A DNA stretch of 61,527 bases from Palsa-739 sp035532535 (GCA_035532535.1 DATKQT010000004.1:1-61527); one strand, 5' to 3'. Numbered from the stretch's first letter, positions 16,443-24,890 are shown. Notes: a model not told the origin generated them from the sequence alone. Program-made: numbers and translations.

Positions 16443-17644
16443 GAGCGCTGCTCCGCAGACGGGACGTCCGCCTCCTTCTGGGGGGCCAGTCGCTCTCGAT
16501 GTTCGGGGACTGGGCGATGATCATCGCGCTCGGGATCTGGGCTCGCGTGCTCACGGGCTCGAACGCCGAGGCCGGGCTCGTCTTCCTCTGCTTCGGCGCC
16601 GCCGGCATGGTCGCGCCGCTCGGCGGGCTCGTCGTCGACCGGCTGCCGAAGAGGCCGCTCATGATCGCGACGCACCTGGCGCTTGCGGGCGTCATGTGCC
16701 TGCTGCTGCTCGTGCACACCCGCGCCGAGCTGTGGCTGCTCTACGCCGTCACGGTGCTGTATGGCCTCGGGGGCGACATCTTCGGCGCTGCGCGGTCGGC
16801 GATGTTGAAGGCGATGGTCTCCGAGGAGCAGCTCGGCGAGGCCAACGGGCTCCTCCAGTCCATCCGCGAAGGCTTCCGCATCATCGCGCCCGTTGCGGGG
16901 GCCGGCCTCTTTGCCGCCTTCGGCGGCCACGTCGTCGCGCTCGTCGACGCGGCCACATTCGTCGGTTCTGCCGCGACCCTCATCGCTCTTCAGTTCAACG
17001 AACCGGCCGTCGCCGTACGCGAGCATCACATCCTGCGCGAGCTCTCCGCAGGGCTCTCCTTCATCGCGCGCACGCAAGTGCTGCGCGAGCTGACGATCGG
17101 CGTATGCGCCGCGCTCCTCGTCCTCGGTTTCTCCGAGACGCTCATCTTCGCGATCGTCACGAACGGCCTTCACCGCTCGGCCGCGTTCATCGGCGTGCTC
17201 GAGACGTTCCAGGGGATCGGCGCCATCGCAGGTGGCGTCACCGCCGCCGTCTTCATGCGCAGGATCGGCGACGTCCGCCTGGCCGGCCTCGGACTGTCCC
17301 TCTTCGGAGCCGCGTGCTTCGGCTGGTTGATCCCGAGCCTCGGCAGCGTCCTCCCCTCCGGGGTCGTTGTCGGGGTCGGGATCTCCTGGGCGATCGTCGC
17401 GCTCGCGACCGCGTATCAACGGCGCAGCCCCCTGCATGTCCAGGGACGTGTCGCTGCCGCCTCGAACATGCTCTTCAGCGTTCCGCAGACCGCGTCGATC
17501 GCGGCGGGCGCTGCGCTCATCACCGTGCTCGACTATCGCCTCGAGATCGTCATCATGGCCGTCGTGACCCTCCTCGCCGCCGCATACCTCTTCACGCGGG
17601 CCGGCGAGGTCGAGACTGAGGCCGTGCTCGCTGAAGCCGCTTAG
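16439..17644 (+). CDS. MFS transporter (first of a tandem pair)
   Basis: 401 aa, ~12 TM segments. The N-terminal RRRDVRLLLGGQSLSMFGDW and the loop VVDRLPKRPLMIATH after TM2 are typical of DHA3-type efflux permeases. GTG start overlaps the DUF4097 stop (GTGA). Substrate unknown. With the second MFS gene directly downstream it may form a two-protein exporter, or the two may be recent duplicates; sequence similarity between them is only moderate by eye. Confidence 0.9.
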   Translation: MRALLRRRDVRLLLGGQSLSMFGDWAMIIALGIWARVLTGSNAEAGLVFLCFGAAGMVAPLGGLVVDRLPKRPLMIATHLALAGVMCLLLLVHTRAELWLLYAVTVLYGLGGDIFGAARSAMLKAMVSEEQLGEANGLLQSIREGFRIIAPVAGAGLFAAFGGHVVALVDAATFVGSAATLIALQFNEPAVAVREHHILRELSAGLSFIARTQVLRELTIGVCAALLVLGFSETLIFAIVTNGLHRSAAFIGVLETFQGIGAIAGGVTAAVFMRRIGDVRLAGLGLSLFGAACFGWLIPSLGSVLPSGVVVGVGISWAIVALATAYQRRSPLHVQGRVAAASNMLFSVPQTASIAAGAALITVLDYRLEIVIMAVVTLLAAAYLFTRAGEVETEAVLAEAA

Positions 17645-18881
17645 GAAGAACCGCGACTTCCTCCTGCTCCAGTCGGGGCAGGTGTTGTCGACGATTGGCT
17701 CGGAGTCGACGGGGATCGCGTACCCGCTCCTCGTGCTGGCGGTGACGCACTCGCCGGCGAAGGCCGGAGTCGTCGGCTTCGCGCGCATCCTCCCGTGGGC
17801 GTTGTTCGGGTTCGCGGCAGGCGTCGTGACCGACCGGCTGCCGCGCAAGCGCGTCATGATCACGGGCGACGTCGTCCGCGTCTTCCTCATGACGAGCGTC
17901 GTCGTCGTGATCGCCGTCGGCCACATCACCTTCGCGCAGATCGCGATCGTCGCATTCGTCGAAGGAGTGATGTACGTCTTCTTCAACATCGCCGAGATCG
18001 GCGCGCTGCGCTCCGTCGTTCTGCCGCAGCAGTTGCCGACCGCGGCGGCGGCCGAGCAGGCGCGCTACTCGACGGTCACCCTCGTCGCGCCGACGCTCGG
18101 AGGAGCGCTCTTCGGCATCGGTCGCATGTTCCCGTTCCTCGCCGGCTCGATCTCGCCGGCGTTCTCCCTCGGAACGCTGCTCGCGATCCGCACGCCGTTC
18201 CAGCAGGCACGCGAGGCCGACGACTCCACCTGGCGTGCGCAACTCGCGGAGGGCTTCCGCTTTTTGTGGGCACGGCCGTTTCTCCGGTCGTGCGCGCTCA
18301 TCTTCACGTGGACGAACCTCGCCTTCGAGGGGATCGTCCTCGCCTTCATCGTCATCGCGAAGCGTCAGGGGCTCACGAGCACCGAGATCGGGCTGCTCAT
18401 CGCAGCGTTCGGAGCGTGCTCGCTCGTCGGGTCGGCGGCGTCGCCGTTCATCCAGAAGCGGCTGTCGATGCGGGCGATCGTGCTCTCGTCGCTGTGGCTC
18501 CAGGTCGCCACGGCCGGGTTCCTGATCGATCCGAGCGTGTACGTCCTGCTTGTGTGCACCGTGCCGATGGCGTTCTTCTTCCCGACGGTGAACGCGGTCG
18601 TGATCGGCTACCGCGTGGCCGTGACACCCGAGCGTCTGACGGGCCGCGTGAACTCGGTCGCGCGAACGATCGCGCTCTGCGGCGCGCCGCTCGGGCCGCT
18701 GATCGCCGGCGTCCTGCTCGGCGTGGTCTCGGAGAGGGACACGATCGCGATCCTCACCGCGCTCCTCGCGGCGCTCGCGATCATCGCCTCCTTGCTTCCG
18801 TCGATCCGCAACGCGCCGAGCCTCGACGAGCTCGCACGGCTCGCGCCTACGGAGCCAGTCGTTCCCGAACTAATCGGTTGA
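17631..18881 (+). CDS. MFS transporter (second of the tandem pair), non-standard start
   Basis: About 416 aa from CTG 17631 (LKPLRKNRDFLLLQSGQV). The next usual start, GTG 17682, would remove the conserved NRDFLLLQSGQ N-terminus and half of TM1, so I favour CTG or an unrecognised start. About 12 TM segments, loop VVTDRLPRKRVMITGD. The CTG start lies inside the last codons of the preceding MFS gene. The 3' end overlaps the convergent gatB by 35 nt. Alternatively the true start is GTG and the N-terminus is degenerate. Confidence 0.8.
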   Translation: MKPLRKNRDFLLLQSGQVLSTIGSESTGIAYPLLVLAVTHSPAKAGVVGFARILPWALFGFAAGVVTDRLPRKRVMITGDVVRVFLMTSVVVVIAVGHITFAQIAIVAFVEGVMYVFFNIAEIGALRSVVLPQQLPTAAAAEQARYSTVTLVAPTLGGALFGIGRMFPFLAGSISPAFSLGTLLAIRTPFQQAREADDSTWRAQLAEGFRFLWARPFLRSCALIFTWTNLAFEGIVLAFIVIAKRQGLTSTEIGLLIAAFGACSLVGSAASPFIQKRLSMRAIVLSSLWLQVATAGFLIDPSVYVLLVCTVPMAFFFPTVNAVVIGYRVAVTPERLTGRVNSVARTIALCGAPLGPLIAGVLLGVVSERDTIAILTALLAALAIIASLLPSIRNAPSLDELARLAPTEPVVPELIG

Positions 18882-20238
18882 CGACCTTGGGATCTGCTTT
18901 CCCGCCGGTCTCGCGCATCACCTGGCCGACGAAGAATCCGAGCACGCCTTCCTTGCCGCCGCGGTAGGTCTCCACCTGCTCCGGATTGGCGGCGAGGACG
19001 GCGTCGATGACCGGCGCGAGCTCCGACTCGTCGCCGACGGCAGCCTGCGCGAGGTAGTCGTCCGCCGCGATTGCGCTCTCGGCCGCTGCCGCGAACGCCT
19101 GGTCGAGCGCCTCGCGTGTGACGTTCGCCTGCAGAATCGCCGCCAGCGCAGGTGCGTTCTCCGCGAGGAACTCGCCGCGGTTCATCGCGACGTTCGCGGC
19201 CGCGCGCCACTCGACGCCCTCGGCGGCGAGCAGCTCCGCCTTGCGCTCGTTGCCGGTGGACACGAGCTCGGCCGCGAGCGCGAACCCGACGAGCGGCTCG
19301 AGCCTGCGGATCCGCGTGCCCGGCGCCTCCGGCAGTTCTGCGCGCAGCCGCTCGACGAGCTCCGCCGGCGGTTCGATCGGCACGAGGTCAGGCTCGGGGA
19401 AGTAGCGGTAGTCGTCCGCCTCCTCCTTCGAGCGGTGCACGGTGAGGACGTCGGTGTCGGCCTCGTAGTCGTAGGTCGACTGCTCGACAGGCTGACCCGC
19501 CTCGTGCAAGGTGACCTGCTGGCGGAAGGCCGCCTCGATCGCGCGGCCGATGAACGTGAACGAATTCATGTTCTTGATCTCCCACCGCGGACGGAGAATG
19601 TCCTCGCCGGGCTTGCGCACGGAGACGTTGACGTCGGCGCGCAGCGTCCCCTTCTCCATCTCCGCGTCGGAGATGCCGAGCTCGACGATCGTCTGCCGGA
19701 GCAGGCGGAGGAACCGAAGCGCTTCGTCGGCGGACCGGAGGTCGGGCTCGGTGACGATCTCGAGCAGCGGCGTGCCGCCGCGGTTGAAGTCGACGAGCGA
19801 TGCGGTCGCGCCGACCGACCGGCCGGTTGCACCGCCCGCGTGCACCGTCTTCGCCGCATCCTCCTCCAGGTGCGCGCGCGCGATGCCCACGACTTCTTCG
19901 CCGCCGTCGACGGGGACGACGAGACGCCCAGGCCCGCACAGCGGCGCCTCGTACTGGCTGATCTGGTAGCCCTTCGGCAGGTCGGGGTAGAAGTAGTTCT
20001 TGCGGGCGAAGATTGCGCGGTCGGCGATCTCGCACCCGAGCGCGAGCCCGAGCTTGATCGTGAACTCGATCGCGCGGCGGTTCGCCACCGGCAGCGCGCC
20101 GGGATGCGCGAGGCACACCGGGCACGTGTCCGAGTTCTCGTGCGCGCCGTACTCGAGTGCGCAGCGGCAGAACATCTTCGTGCGCGTCTTCAGGTGCGCG
20201 TGCACCTCGAGGCCGATGACGGGCTCCCACTCAGCCAC
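18847..20238 (-). CDS. gatB: Asp-tRNA(Asn)/Glu-tRNA(Gln) amidotransferase subunit B
   Basis: 463 aa. The tRNA-binding/kinase-like subunit of GatCAB, which converts mischarged Glu-tRNA(Gln) and Asp-tRNA(Asn). It starts EPVIGLEVHAHLKTRTKMFC, has the Zn site CRC...CPVC near residue 30 and motifs KNYFYPDLPKGYQISQYE and KNMNSF. The C-terminal ~150 residues are the YqeY-like tail. ATG at 20238 overlaps the preceding 87-aa ORF by 8 nt. Confidence 0.97.
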   Translation of the reverse strand: MAEWEPVIGLEVHAHLKTRTKMFCRCALEYGAHENSDTCPVCLAHPGALPVANRRAIEFTIKLGLALGCEIADRAIFARKNYFYPDLPKGYQISQYEAPLCGPGRLVVPVDGGEEVVGIARAHLEEDAAKTVHAGGATGRSVGATASLVDFNRGGTPLLEIVTEPDLRSADEALRFLRLLRQTIVELGISDAEMEKGTLRADVNVSVRKPGEDILRPRWEIKNMNSFTFIGRAIEAAFRQQVTLHEAGQPVEQSTYDYEADTDVLTVHRSKEEADDYRYFPEPDLVPIEPPAELVERLRAELPEAPGTRIRRLEPLVGFALAAELVSTGNERKAELLAAEGVEWRAAANVAMNRGEFLAENAPALAAILQANVTREALDQAFAAAAESAIAADDYLAQAAVGDESELAPVIDAVLAANPEQVETYRGGKEGVLGFFVGQVMRETGGKADPKVVNRLVRERLAP

Positions 20239-20494
20239 GGTCGGCGAGCTCCTTCGCCTCGCGCACGGCGTCCTCGATGTCGTCGCGCACCTCCACCATC
20301 GTCACCCAGTCCTCGAGCGCGGGCGGGAGCACGCGCACGAGCCACAGCTCGCGCTCGCCTGCCTCGAGCGTCAGCTTCAGGTCGCCGACGAGGACGGCCC
20401 GCGACCCGTCGAGGACGCGCGGCTTCACGCCGAACACGCGCTCGACGGTCGGCACGAAGTCGGCCGCCGGGTCCTCGAACCGCATCGCGCTCAT
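20231..20494 (-). CDS. Hypothetical 87-aa protein between gatA and gatB
   Basis: ATG at 20494 (MSAMRFEDPAADFVP); a second ATG follows three codons later. An acidic alpha/beta protein with strands VLVGDLKLTLEAGE and ELWLVRVLPP and a C-terminal helix of alternating charge (DDIEDAVREAKELAD). No known domain recognised. It overlaps gatB by 8 nt, so it is translated from the amidotransferase operon. A functional tie to GatCAB is inference. Confidence 0.75.
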   Translation of the reverse strand: MSAMRFEDPAADFVPTVERVFGVKPRVLDGSRAVLVGDLKLTLEAGERELWLVRVLPPALEDWVTMVEVRDDIEDAVREAKELADRG

Positions 20495-20582
20495 CGGCCG
20501 CTCCGCGGACGGTGAGCGGGGAGGGGGCTTGTCTGCGGGGGAACCGGGAGGTTGCCCCGCACAACAATCGAAGAAGGGGGCT

Positions 20583-20609
20583 CTTGGGGGAAACATGGTT
20601 TCCCCCAAG
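20583..20609. repeat. Perfect 12-bp intergenic hairpin inside the gat operon
   Basis: Arms CTTGGGGGAAAC (20583-20594) and GTTTCCCCCAAG (20598-20609) are perfectly complementary around a 3-nt loop. It lies between the 87-aa ORF and gatA with no T-run on either strand, so it looks more like an mRNA-processing/stability element or REP-like unit than a terminator. It is followed on the plus strand by GGGAGCGAGCCGAAGGCG. Confidence 0.6.
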
Positions 20610-20633
20610 GGAGCGAGCCGAAGGCGAGCGACC

Positions 20634-22040
20634 TCATCGCAGCCGCTCCGGGACGAAGTCGAAGCCGATCGCCTGCTCGAGCGCGTGCCCGACGCGGAAG
20701 AGCGTGTTCTCCGCGAACTGGGCGCCGATCAGCTGCAGGCCGACCGGCAGTCCCTCCGACAGCCCGCAGGGGACGTTCAGCCCCGGCAGGCCCGCCATGC
20801 ACGAGGGAATCGTCAGCAGGTCGGACGCGTACATCGCGAGCGGATCCGCCGTGCGCCCGCCGAGCTCGAACGCAACCGTGGGAGACGTCGGCGTGACGAG
20901 CACATCGAAGCTCTCGAACGCCTGCGCGTGCTCGCGCGCGATCACCGTCCGCACCTTCTGCGCCTGGCCGTAGTACGCGTCGTAGTAGCCGGCCGAGAGC
21001 GCGTACGTGCCCACGAGGATGCGCCGCTTCGGCTCGTCGCCGAAGCCCTCGTCGCGCGTGTGCTTGTACATGCCGAGGCGATCGGCCGAGTTCGGCGAGC
21101 GGTACCCGTAGCGCACGCCGTCGTACCGCGCGAGGTTCGAGGACGCCTCCGCCGGAGCGATGAGGTAGTAGCACGGCAGTCCGAAGTCGACCGAGCGCGG
21201 CAGCGAGCACTCCCCCACCTCGGCGCCGAGCTGCCGGCAGAGCTCGATCGCGTGCTCGACCGCCTCGCGTACGCCCGGCTCGATCGCCTCGTGCTCGTTC
21301 AGCTCGCGTGGGACACCGACGCGAAGCCCCTTCAGATCGTCGCCGCCGGGAAGCACGACCTCCGGTGAGTCGACCGTCGTCGAGTCGCAGGGATCGCGAC
21401 CCGCGATGACCGAGTAGAGGAACGCGCAATCGCGCACCGTCTTCGCCACGGGGCCGACCTGGTCGAGGCTGGACGCGAACGCGACGATGCCGTAGCGCGA
21501 CACCGTGCCGTAGGTGGGGCGCAGCCCGACGTTCCCGCACAGCGCCGAGGGCTGCTTGATCGAGCCGCCGGTGTCGGAGCCGAGCGCCCACGGCGCGAGG
21601 CCGGCCGAGACCGCGGCCGCCGAGCCGCCGCCGGAGCCGCCCGGCACGCGCGTCGGGTCCCACGGGTTGTGCGTCGGCCCGTACGCAGAGTTCTCCGTGG
21701 ACGAGCCCATCGCGAACTCGTCCGTGTTCGTCTTCCCGAGGACGCGCAGCCCATGCTCCTTGCAGCGCGTCGCCACCGTGGCGTCGTAGACGGGGACGTA
21801 GCCCTGGAGGATCTTCGAGCCCGCCGTGGTCGGGATGCCCAGGGTGCCGATCACGTCCTTGAGCGCGATCGGGATGCCCGCGCCGCCGGGGTCCTCGCAC
21901 ACGTGCAGGTAGCAGTGCAGCTCCGGGTCGCGCTCGCCGATCGCCGCGAGATAGGCGGCGAAGAGCTCGTCGCCCGAGACCTCTCTGCGGTCGAGGAGAT
22001 CCTTCGCCCCTTCCGCCGTCAGCCGCAGCGTGTCGATCAC
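20634..22040 (-). CDS. gatA: Asp-tRNA(Asn)/Glu-tRNA(Gln) amidotransferase subunit A
   Basis: 468 aa, the glutaminase (amidase signature) subunit of GatCAB. The Ser-cisSer-Lys triad is visible: Lys in IPIALKDVIG, cis-Ser in PGGSGGGSAAAV and nucleophile Ser in SDTGGSIKQPSALCG. GTG at 22040 (VIDTLRLTAEGAK) overlaps the gatC stop (GTGA). The longer same-frame reading upstream covers gatC and is not real. Confidence 0.97.
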   Translation of the reverse strand: MIDTLRLTAEGAKDLLDRREVSGDELFAAYLAAIGERDPELHCYLHVCEDPGGAGIPIALKDVIGTLGIPTTAGSKILQGYVPVYDATVATRCKEHGLRVLGKTNTDEFAMGSSTENSAYGPTHNPWDPTRVPGGSGGGSAAAVSAGLAPWALGSDTGGSIKQPSALCGNVGLRPTYGTVSRYGIVAFASSLDQVGPVAKTVRDCAFLYSVIAGRDPCDSTTVDSPEVVLPGGDDLKGLRVGVPRELNEHEAIEPGVREAVEHAIELCRQLGAEVGECSLPRSVDFGLPCYYLIAPAEASSNLARYDGVRYGYRSPNSADRLGMYKHTRDEGFGDEPKRRILVGTYALSAGYYDAYYGQAQKVRTVIAREHAQAFESFDVLVTPTSPTVAFELGGRTADPLAMYASDLLTIPSCMAGLPGLNVPCGLSEGLPVGLQLIGAQFAENTLFRVGHALEQAIGFDFVPERLR

Positions 22041-22333
22041 GTCGCGCCACCGCCGGGCGGCACCCTGAAGAAGTCGCCGTCGCGCTCGGGAGCGTTCGCG
22101 AGCGCGTCTTCCACCGACAGACAGTGGCGCGGCTCGTCCTCGCCCCAGACGTTCACGATGTCGAGCGGATGCGAGGTCGGCGGCACGTCGGACAGATCGA
22201 GCTCGGCCACCTTGGAGACGGCCGCAAGGATGTCGTTCAGCTGTCCCTCGAGCCGGGCGAGCTCGTCGTCGCGCAGCTCGAGCCGCGCCAGGTGGGCGAC
22301 GTGGAGGAGCAATTCGCGCGAGATCTCGGTCAT
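22037..22333 (-). CDS. gatC: Asp-tRNA(Asn)/Glu-tRNA(Gln) amidotransferase subunit C
   Basis: 98 aa, the small belt-like subunit that holds GatA and GatB together. Typical start ISRELLLHVAHLARLELRDDE, then LNDILAAVSKVAELDLSDV and PTSHPLDIVNVWGEDEP. Family-normal length. First gene of the gatC-gatA-ORF-gatB cluster. The cold-shock gene upstream ends in a strong hairpin, so gat expression probably has its own promoter in the short gap. Confidence 0.94.
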   Translation of the reverse strand: MTEISRELLLHVAHLARLELRDDELARLEGQLNDILAAVSKVAELDLSDVPPTSHPLDIVNVWGEDEPRHCLSVEDALANAPERDGDFFRVPPGGGAT

Positions 22334-22355
22334 GGCTTGATCCTTCCAGAAACGA

Positions 22356-22379
22356 AGAGGGCCCCTGTCGGGGCCCTCT
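22356..22379 (-). terminator. Intrinsic-terminator-like hairpin after the cold-shock gene
   Basis: Perfect 10-bp stem AGAGGGCCCC/GGGGCCCTCT with a 4-nt loop. On the minus strand it is followed by a T-rich stretch (TCGTTTCTGG). Lies between csp (stop 22403) and gatC (start 22333). Confidence 0.7.
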
Positions 22380-22402
22380 CACATCTGAGTCCGACAGGTT
22401 CC

Positions 22403-22603
22403 TTAGATCGCCTGGACGTTCGCGGCCTGCGCGCCCTTGGGGCCTTGCACAACCTCGAACGACACGCGCTGGCCTTCGGTCAGCGACTTGTAGCCGTCCG
22501 CAGCGATCGCCGAGAAGTGGACAAAGACGTCATCTCCGCCTTCGCGCTCGATGAAGCCGTAACCCTTCTCGTTCGAGAACCATTTGACGGTGCCCTCAGC
22601 CAA
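22403..22603 (-). CDS. Cold-shock protein (CspA family)
   Basis: A 66-aa single cold-shock domain RNA chaperone. RNP1 KGYGFIE and RNP2 VFVHFSAI are intact; starts AEGTVKWFSNEKG and ends GPKGAQAANVQAI. The TTG start at 22603 has a strong AGGAGG seven nt upstream. A promoter-like TTGCAA-16-TAAGAT lies at 22666-22693 and gives a ~55-nt 5' UTR. Monocistronic, with its own terminator. Confidence 0.96.
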   Translation of the reverse strand: MAEGTVKWFSNEKGYGFIEREGGDDVFVHFSAIAADGYKSLTEGQRVSFEVVQGPKGAQAANVQAI

Positions 22604-22665
22604 CTGTTCCTCCTAACAGCAAACAACCGACGGCACGAGCCGCCGACCGACGTAATGCGGCGCCG

Positions 22666-22693
22666 ATCTTAGCTCAGTGAGCGGGATTTGCAA
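22666..22693 (-). promoter_or_regulatory. Predicted promoter of the cold-shock gene
   Basis: Minus-strand TTGCAA, 16-bp spacer, TAAGAT, overlapping the last codons of folD. Position and spacing fit csp, which otherwise would have to be read from folD. Prediction by eye only. Confidence 0.45.
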
Positions 22694-23531
22694 GGTTTTT
22701 CGCGCGCCTGGCCCGCGCGGCCGTGACCGTGTTCTGGAGGACCATCGCGATCGTCATCGGGCCGACTCCGCCGGGCACCGGGGTGATGAACCCGGCCCGC
22801 TCGGCCGCAATCGGATCGACGTCGCCGAAGAGGCCCTCGTCGGTGCGGGTGAGGCCGACGTCGATGACCGTCGCGCCCACCTTCACCATCTCCGCGGTGA
22901 CCATGTGCGGCTGCCCGACGGCGGCGACGAGGACGTCGGCGTCGAGGGTGTGGTGCGCGAGGTCGCGCGTGCGCGAGTGACACATGGTCACGGTCGCGTT
23001 CGCCGCGAGGAGCAGCTGCGCCATCGGCTTCCCGACGATGCTCGAGCGGCCGATGACGACGGCGTGCGCGCCCTGGAGCTCGATCTCGTATTCCTCGAGC
23101 ATGCGCATGACGCCGAGCGGGGTCCCGGGGACGAGCGTCGGCCGGCCGAGATAGAGCCTGCCCGCGTTCGTGGGGTGGATGCCGTCGATGTCCTTGGCGG
23201 GATCGATCGCCTCGATGACCGTCGCCTCGTCGATCTGGGCCGGGAGCGGGAGCTGCACGAGCAGGCCGTCGACGCCGTCGTCCGCGTTCAACTCGGCGAT
23301 GAGGGCGAGGACCTCCTCCTCGCTCGTGCCGGCGGGAATCCGGTGGTCGCGCGCTTCGATCCCGGCCGCCTCGGCCGCCTTCTGCTTGAGGTTGATGTAG
23401 ATGTGCGAGGCCGGGTCGTCGCCGACGAGGACGGTCGCGACGCCGACGTGGTCGAGCTCGGCGACGGAGGCGGCGACTTCCTCGCGCACCCGGGCGGCGA
23501 GGGCTTTCCCGTCGATGAGCACTGCGGCCAC
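22674..23531 (-). CDS. folD: Bifunctional methylenetetrahydrofolate dehydrogenase/methenyltetrahydrofolate cyclohydrolase
   Basis: 285 aa. Interconverts 5,10-methylene-, methenyl- and 10-formyl-THF with NADP. The YINLKQKAAEAAGI segment contains the catalytic Tyr/Lys pair, GLLVQLPLPAQID and PAKDIDGIHPTNAGRL are family signatures, and GRSSIVGKPMAQLLL starts the Rossmann domain. ATG at 23531 (MAAVLIDGKALAARV). Divergent from the HMG-CoA reductase gene across a repeat-containing 87-bp gap. Confidence 0.96.
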   Translation of the reverse strand: MAAVLIDGKALAARVREEVAASVAELDHVGVATVLVGDDPASHIYINLKQKAAEAAGIEARDHRIPAGTSEEEVLALIAELNADDGVDGLLVQLPLPAQIDEATVIEAIDPAKDIDGIHPTNAGRLYLGRPTLVPGTPLGVMRMLEEYEIELQGAHAVVIGRSSIVGKPMAQLLLAANATVTMCHSRTRDLAHHTLDADVLVAAVGQPHMVTAEMVKVGATVIDVGLTRTDEGLFGDVDPIAAERAGFITPVPGGVGPMTIAMVLQNTVTAARARRAKNLANPAH

Positions 23532-23549
23532 GAGGCGAGCCTAAGGCAT

Positions 23550-23598
23550 CGCTTGCGACGCCGACCGAAGAGGAGGCGCCGATTCACTCGGTGCCTCC
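23550..23598. repeat. Intergenic repeat unit with hairpin (copy 2)
   Basis: Core CGCTTGCGACGCCGACC, then GAAGAGG, then a hairpin with 11-bp arms GGAGGCGCCGA and TCGGTGCCTCC (one G-T pair, 5-nt loop). It shares the core and spacing, but not the hairpin sequence, with 10975-11020. Sits between divergent folD and the HMG-CoA reductase gene, where a terminator would be unexpected. Confidence 0.6.
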
Positions 23599-23618
23599 GT
23601 CTCTACTAGCCTGCGCTC

Positions 23619-24803
23619 GTGCGACTTCCGCGGAAGAACGATGAAGTGTCGATCGCGGCGCGCCGTGACGCATTGGGCCTCGATGGCGACGTCGATCTCA
23701 GCGCGTACGCCAAGGCCGCCGAGTCGGTCACCGGCCTCGTCGAGATCCCCGTCTCCGTGGCACAGTTGCGCATCGCGCTCGCGCGCTACGAGCTCTCCGC
23801 CGCCGGCGAGGTGGTCGAGACCGGGCGCGAGCTCGAGGACGTCGTCGTTCCGCTCGCGCACACCGAGGGGAGCCTGACCGCGTCCCTCCAGCGGGGCGCG
23901 CGCGCGGTGGAGGAGTCGGGCGGCTTCCGCACACACGTGCTCACCGACCGGATCACGCGGGCGTCGTGCTTCGTCTGCCGCGACGCCGGCGATGCGCTCA
24001 CGCTCGCGCGCTGGATCGAGGAGCGTGTCGACGAGATGCGTGAATGGCTCCGCACGGCCGACGTCCCCGAGCTGTCGAAGTTCGCCGTGCTGCGCGAGGT
24101 GAAGACGCACGTTGTCGGCCCGATGTGCCACGTGCTCTGGCGCTTCACCACCGGCGATGCGGTCGGCGCGAACATGATGACGCGCAATGCCTACGCGCTG
24201 AACATGGCGTTCGTGATGCCGCAGTCGCCGGTCGCGATCGAGCGCTCGATGCTCGAGGCGAACATGGGCGGCGACAAGAAGCCGTCGTACGAGTACTTCC
24301 AGTCCGGCCACGGCAAGACGGTGATCGCCGAGGCGACGCTGACGGACGAGGCCATCCGGCGGGTGCTGCGGACCACGGCTGAGGATCTCGCCGATCTGAC
24401 GTGGGCAGGCACGAACGGCGCGATCGCGTCGGGAATGCAGTCGGTCGCGTTCACGCCTGCATCGGCGATCGCCGCGGTGTTCGCGGCCACCGGGCAGGAC
24501 CTGGGAATGGTCGGCACGAGCTCGATGGCGCACGGCACCGCGCGGCGCGTCGAGGGCGGCCTGCACGTCTCGATCCGCTTTCCCGGCCTCGAGGTCGGGA
24601 CGATCGGCGGCGGTACGACGTTGCCCACGACCCGGGAGTGGCTCGCCCTGATGGACTGTGCCGGCGCCGGCAAGGTCTACCGCTTCGCGCAGATCGTCGC
24701 GGCGGCCGCCCTCGCGCTGGAGATCTCGGCCTCCTCGGCCATGGCGACCGCGGGCTCGGAGAATTTCTTCCGCGCCCACTTCGAGCGCGGCGGCCTTCGC
24801 TAA
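23619..24803 (+). CDS. Hydroxymethylglutaryl-CoA reductase family protein
   Basis: 394 aa. Reduces HMG-CoA to mevalonate (or the reverse). Signatures: PLAHTEGSLTASLQRGARA (catalytic Glu), TTGDAVGANMMTRNAYA, GGDKKPSYEYF (catalytic Lys), GQDLGMVGTSS (catalytic Asp), GTIGGGTTLPTTREWL, and a C-terminal FRAH with candidate catalytic His. Several positions differ from textbook forms (GQDPAQN, ESS), so it is a divergent member. GTG start at 23619; a TACTAG box lies about 10 nt before it, suggesting a leaderless transcript. No other mevalonate gene is in the window. Confidence 0.88.
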   Translation: MRLPRKNDEVSIAARRDALGLDGDVDLSAYAKAAESVTGLVEIPVSVAQLRIALARYELSAAGEVVETGRELEDVVVPLAHTEGSLTASLQRGARAVEESGGFRTHVLTDRITRASCFVCRDAGDALTLARWIEERVDEMREWLRTADVPELSKFAVLREVKTHVVGPMCHVLWRFTTGDAVGANMMTRNAYALNMAFVMPQSPVAIERSMLEANMGGDKKPSYEYFQSGHGKTVIAEATLTDEAIRRVLRTTAEDLADLTWAGTNGAIASGMQSVAFTPASAIAAVFAATGQDLGMVGTSSMAHGTARRVEGGLHVSIRFPGLEVGTIGGGTTLPTTREWLALMDCAGAGKVYRFAQIVAAAALALEISASSAMATAGSENFFRAHFERGGLR

Positions 24804-24890
24804 CCGTGTGACGAAGCCGTACCCCTTCCGTCACGGGGCGCCCGCCGCAGATGGCGTGAGGAATCGCGCACGTGGGAACGTATTGGGTCC

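Noticed and set aside
15554..17989. 811-codon minus-strand open frame
   Set aside because: Antisense to DUF4097 and MFS genes; repeated Asp/Arg/Glu runs, no domain, no RBS.
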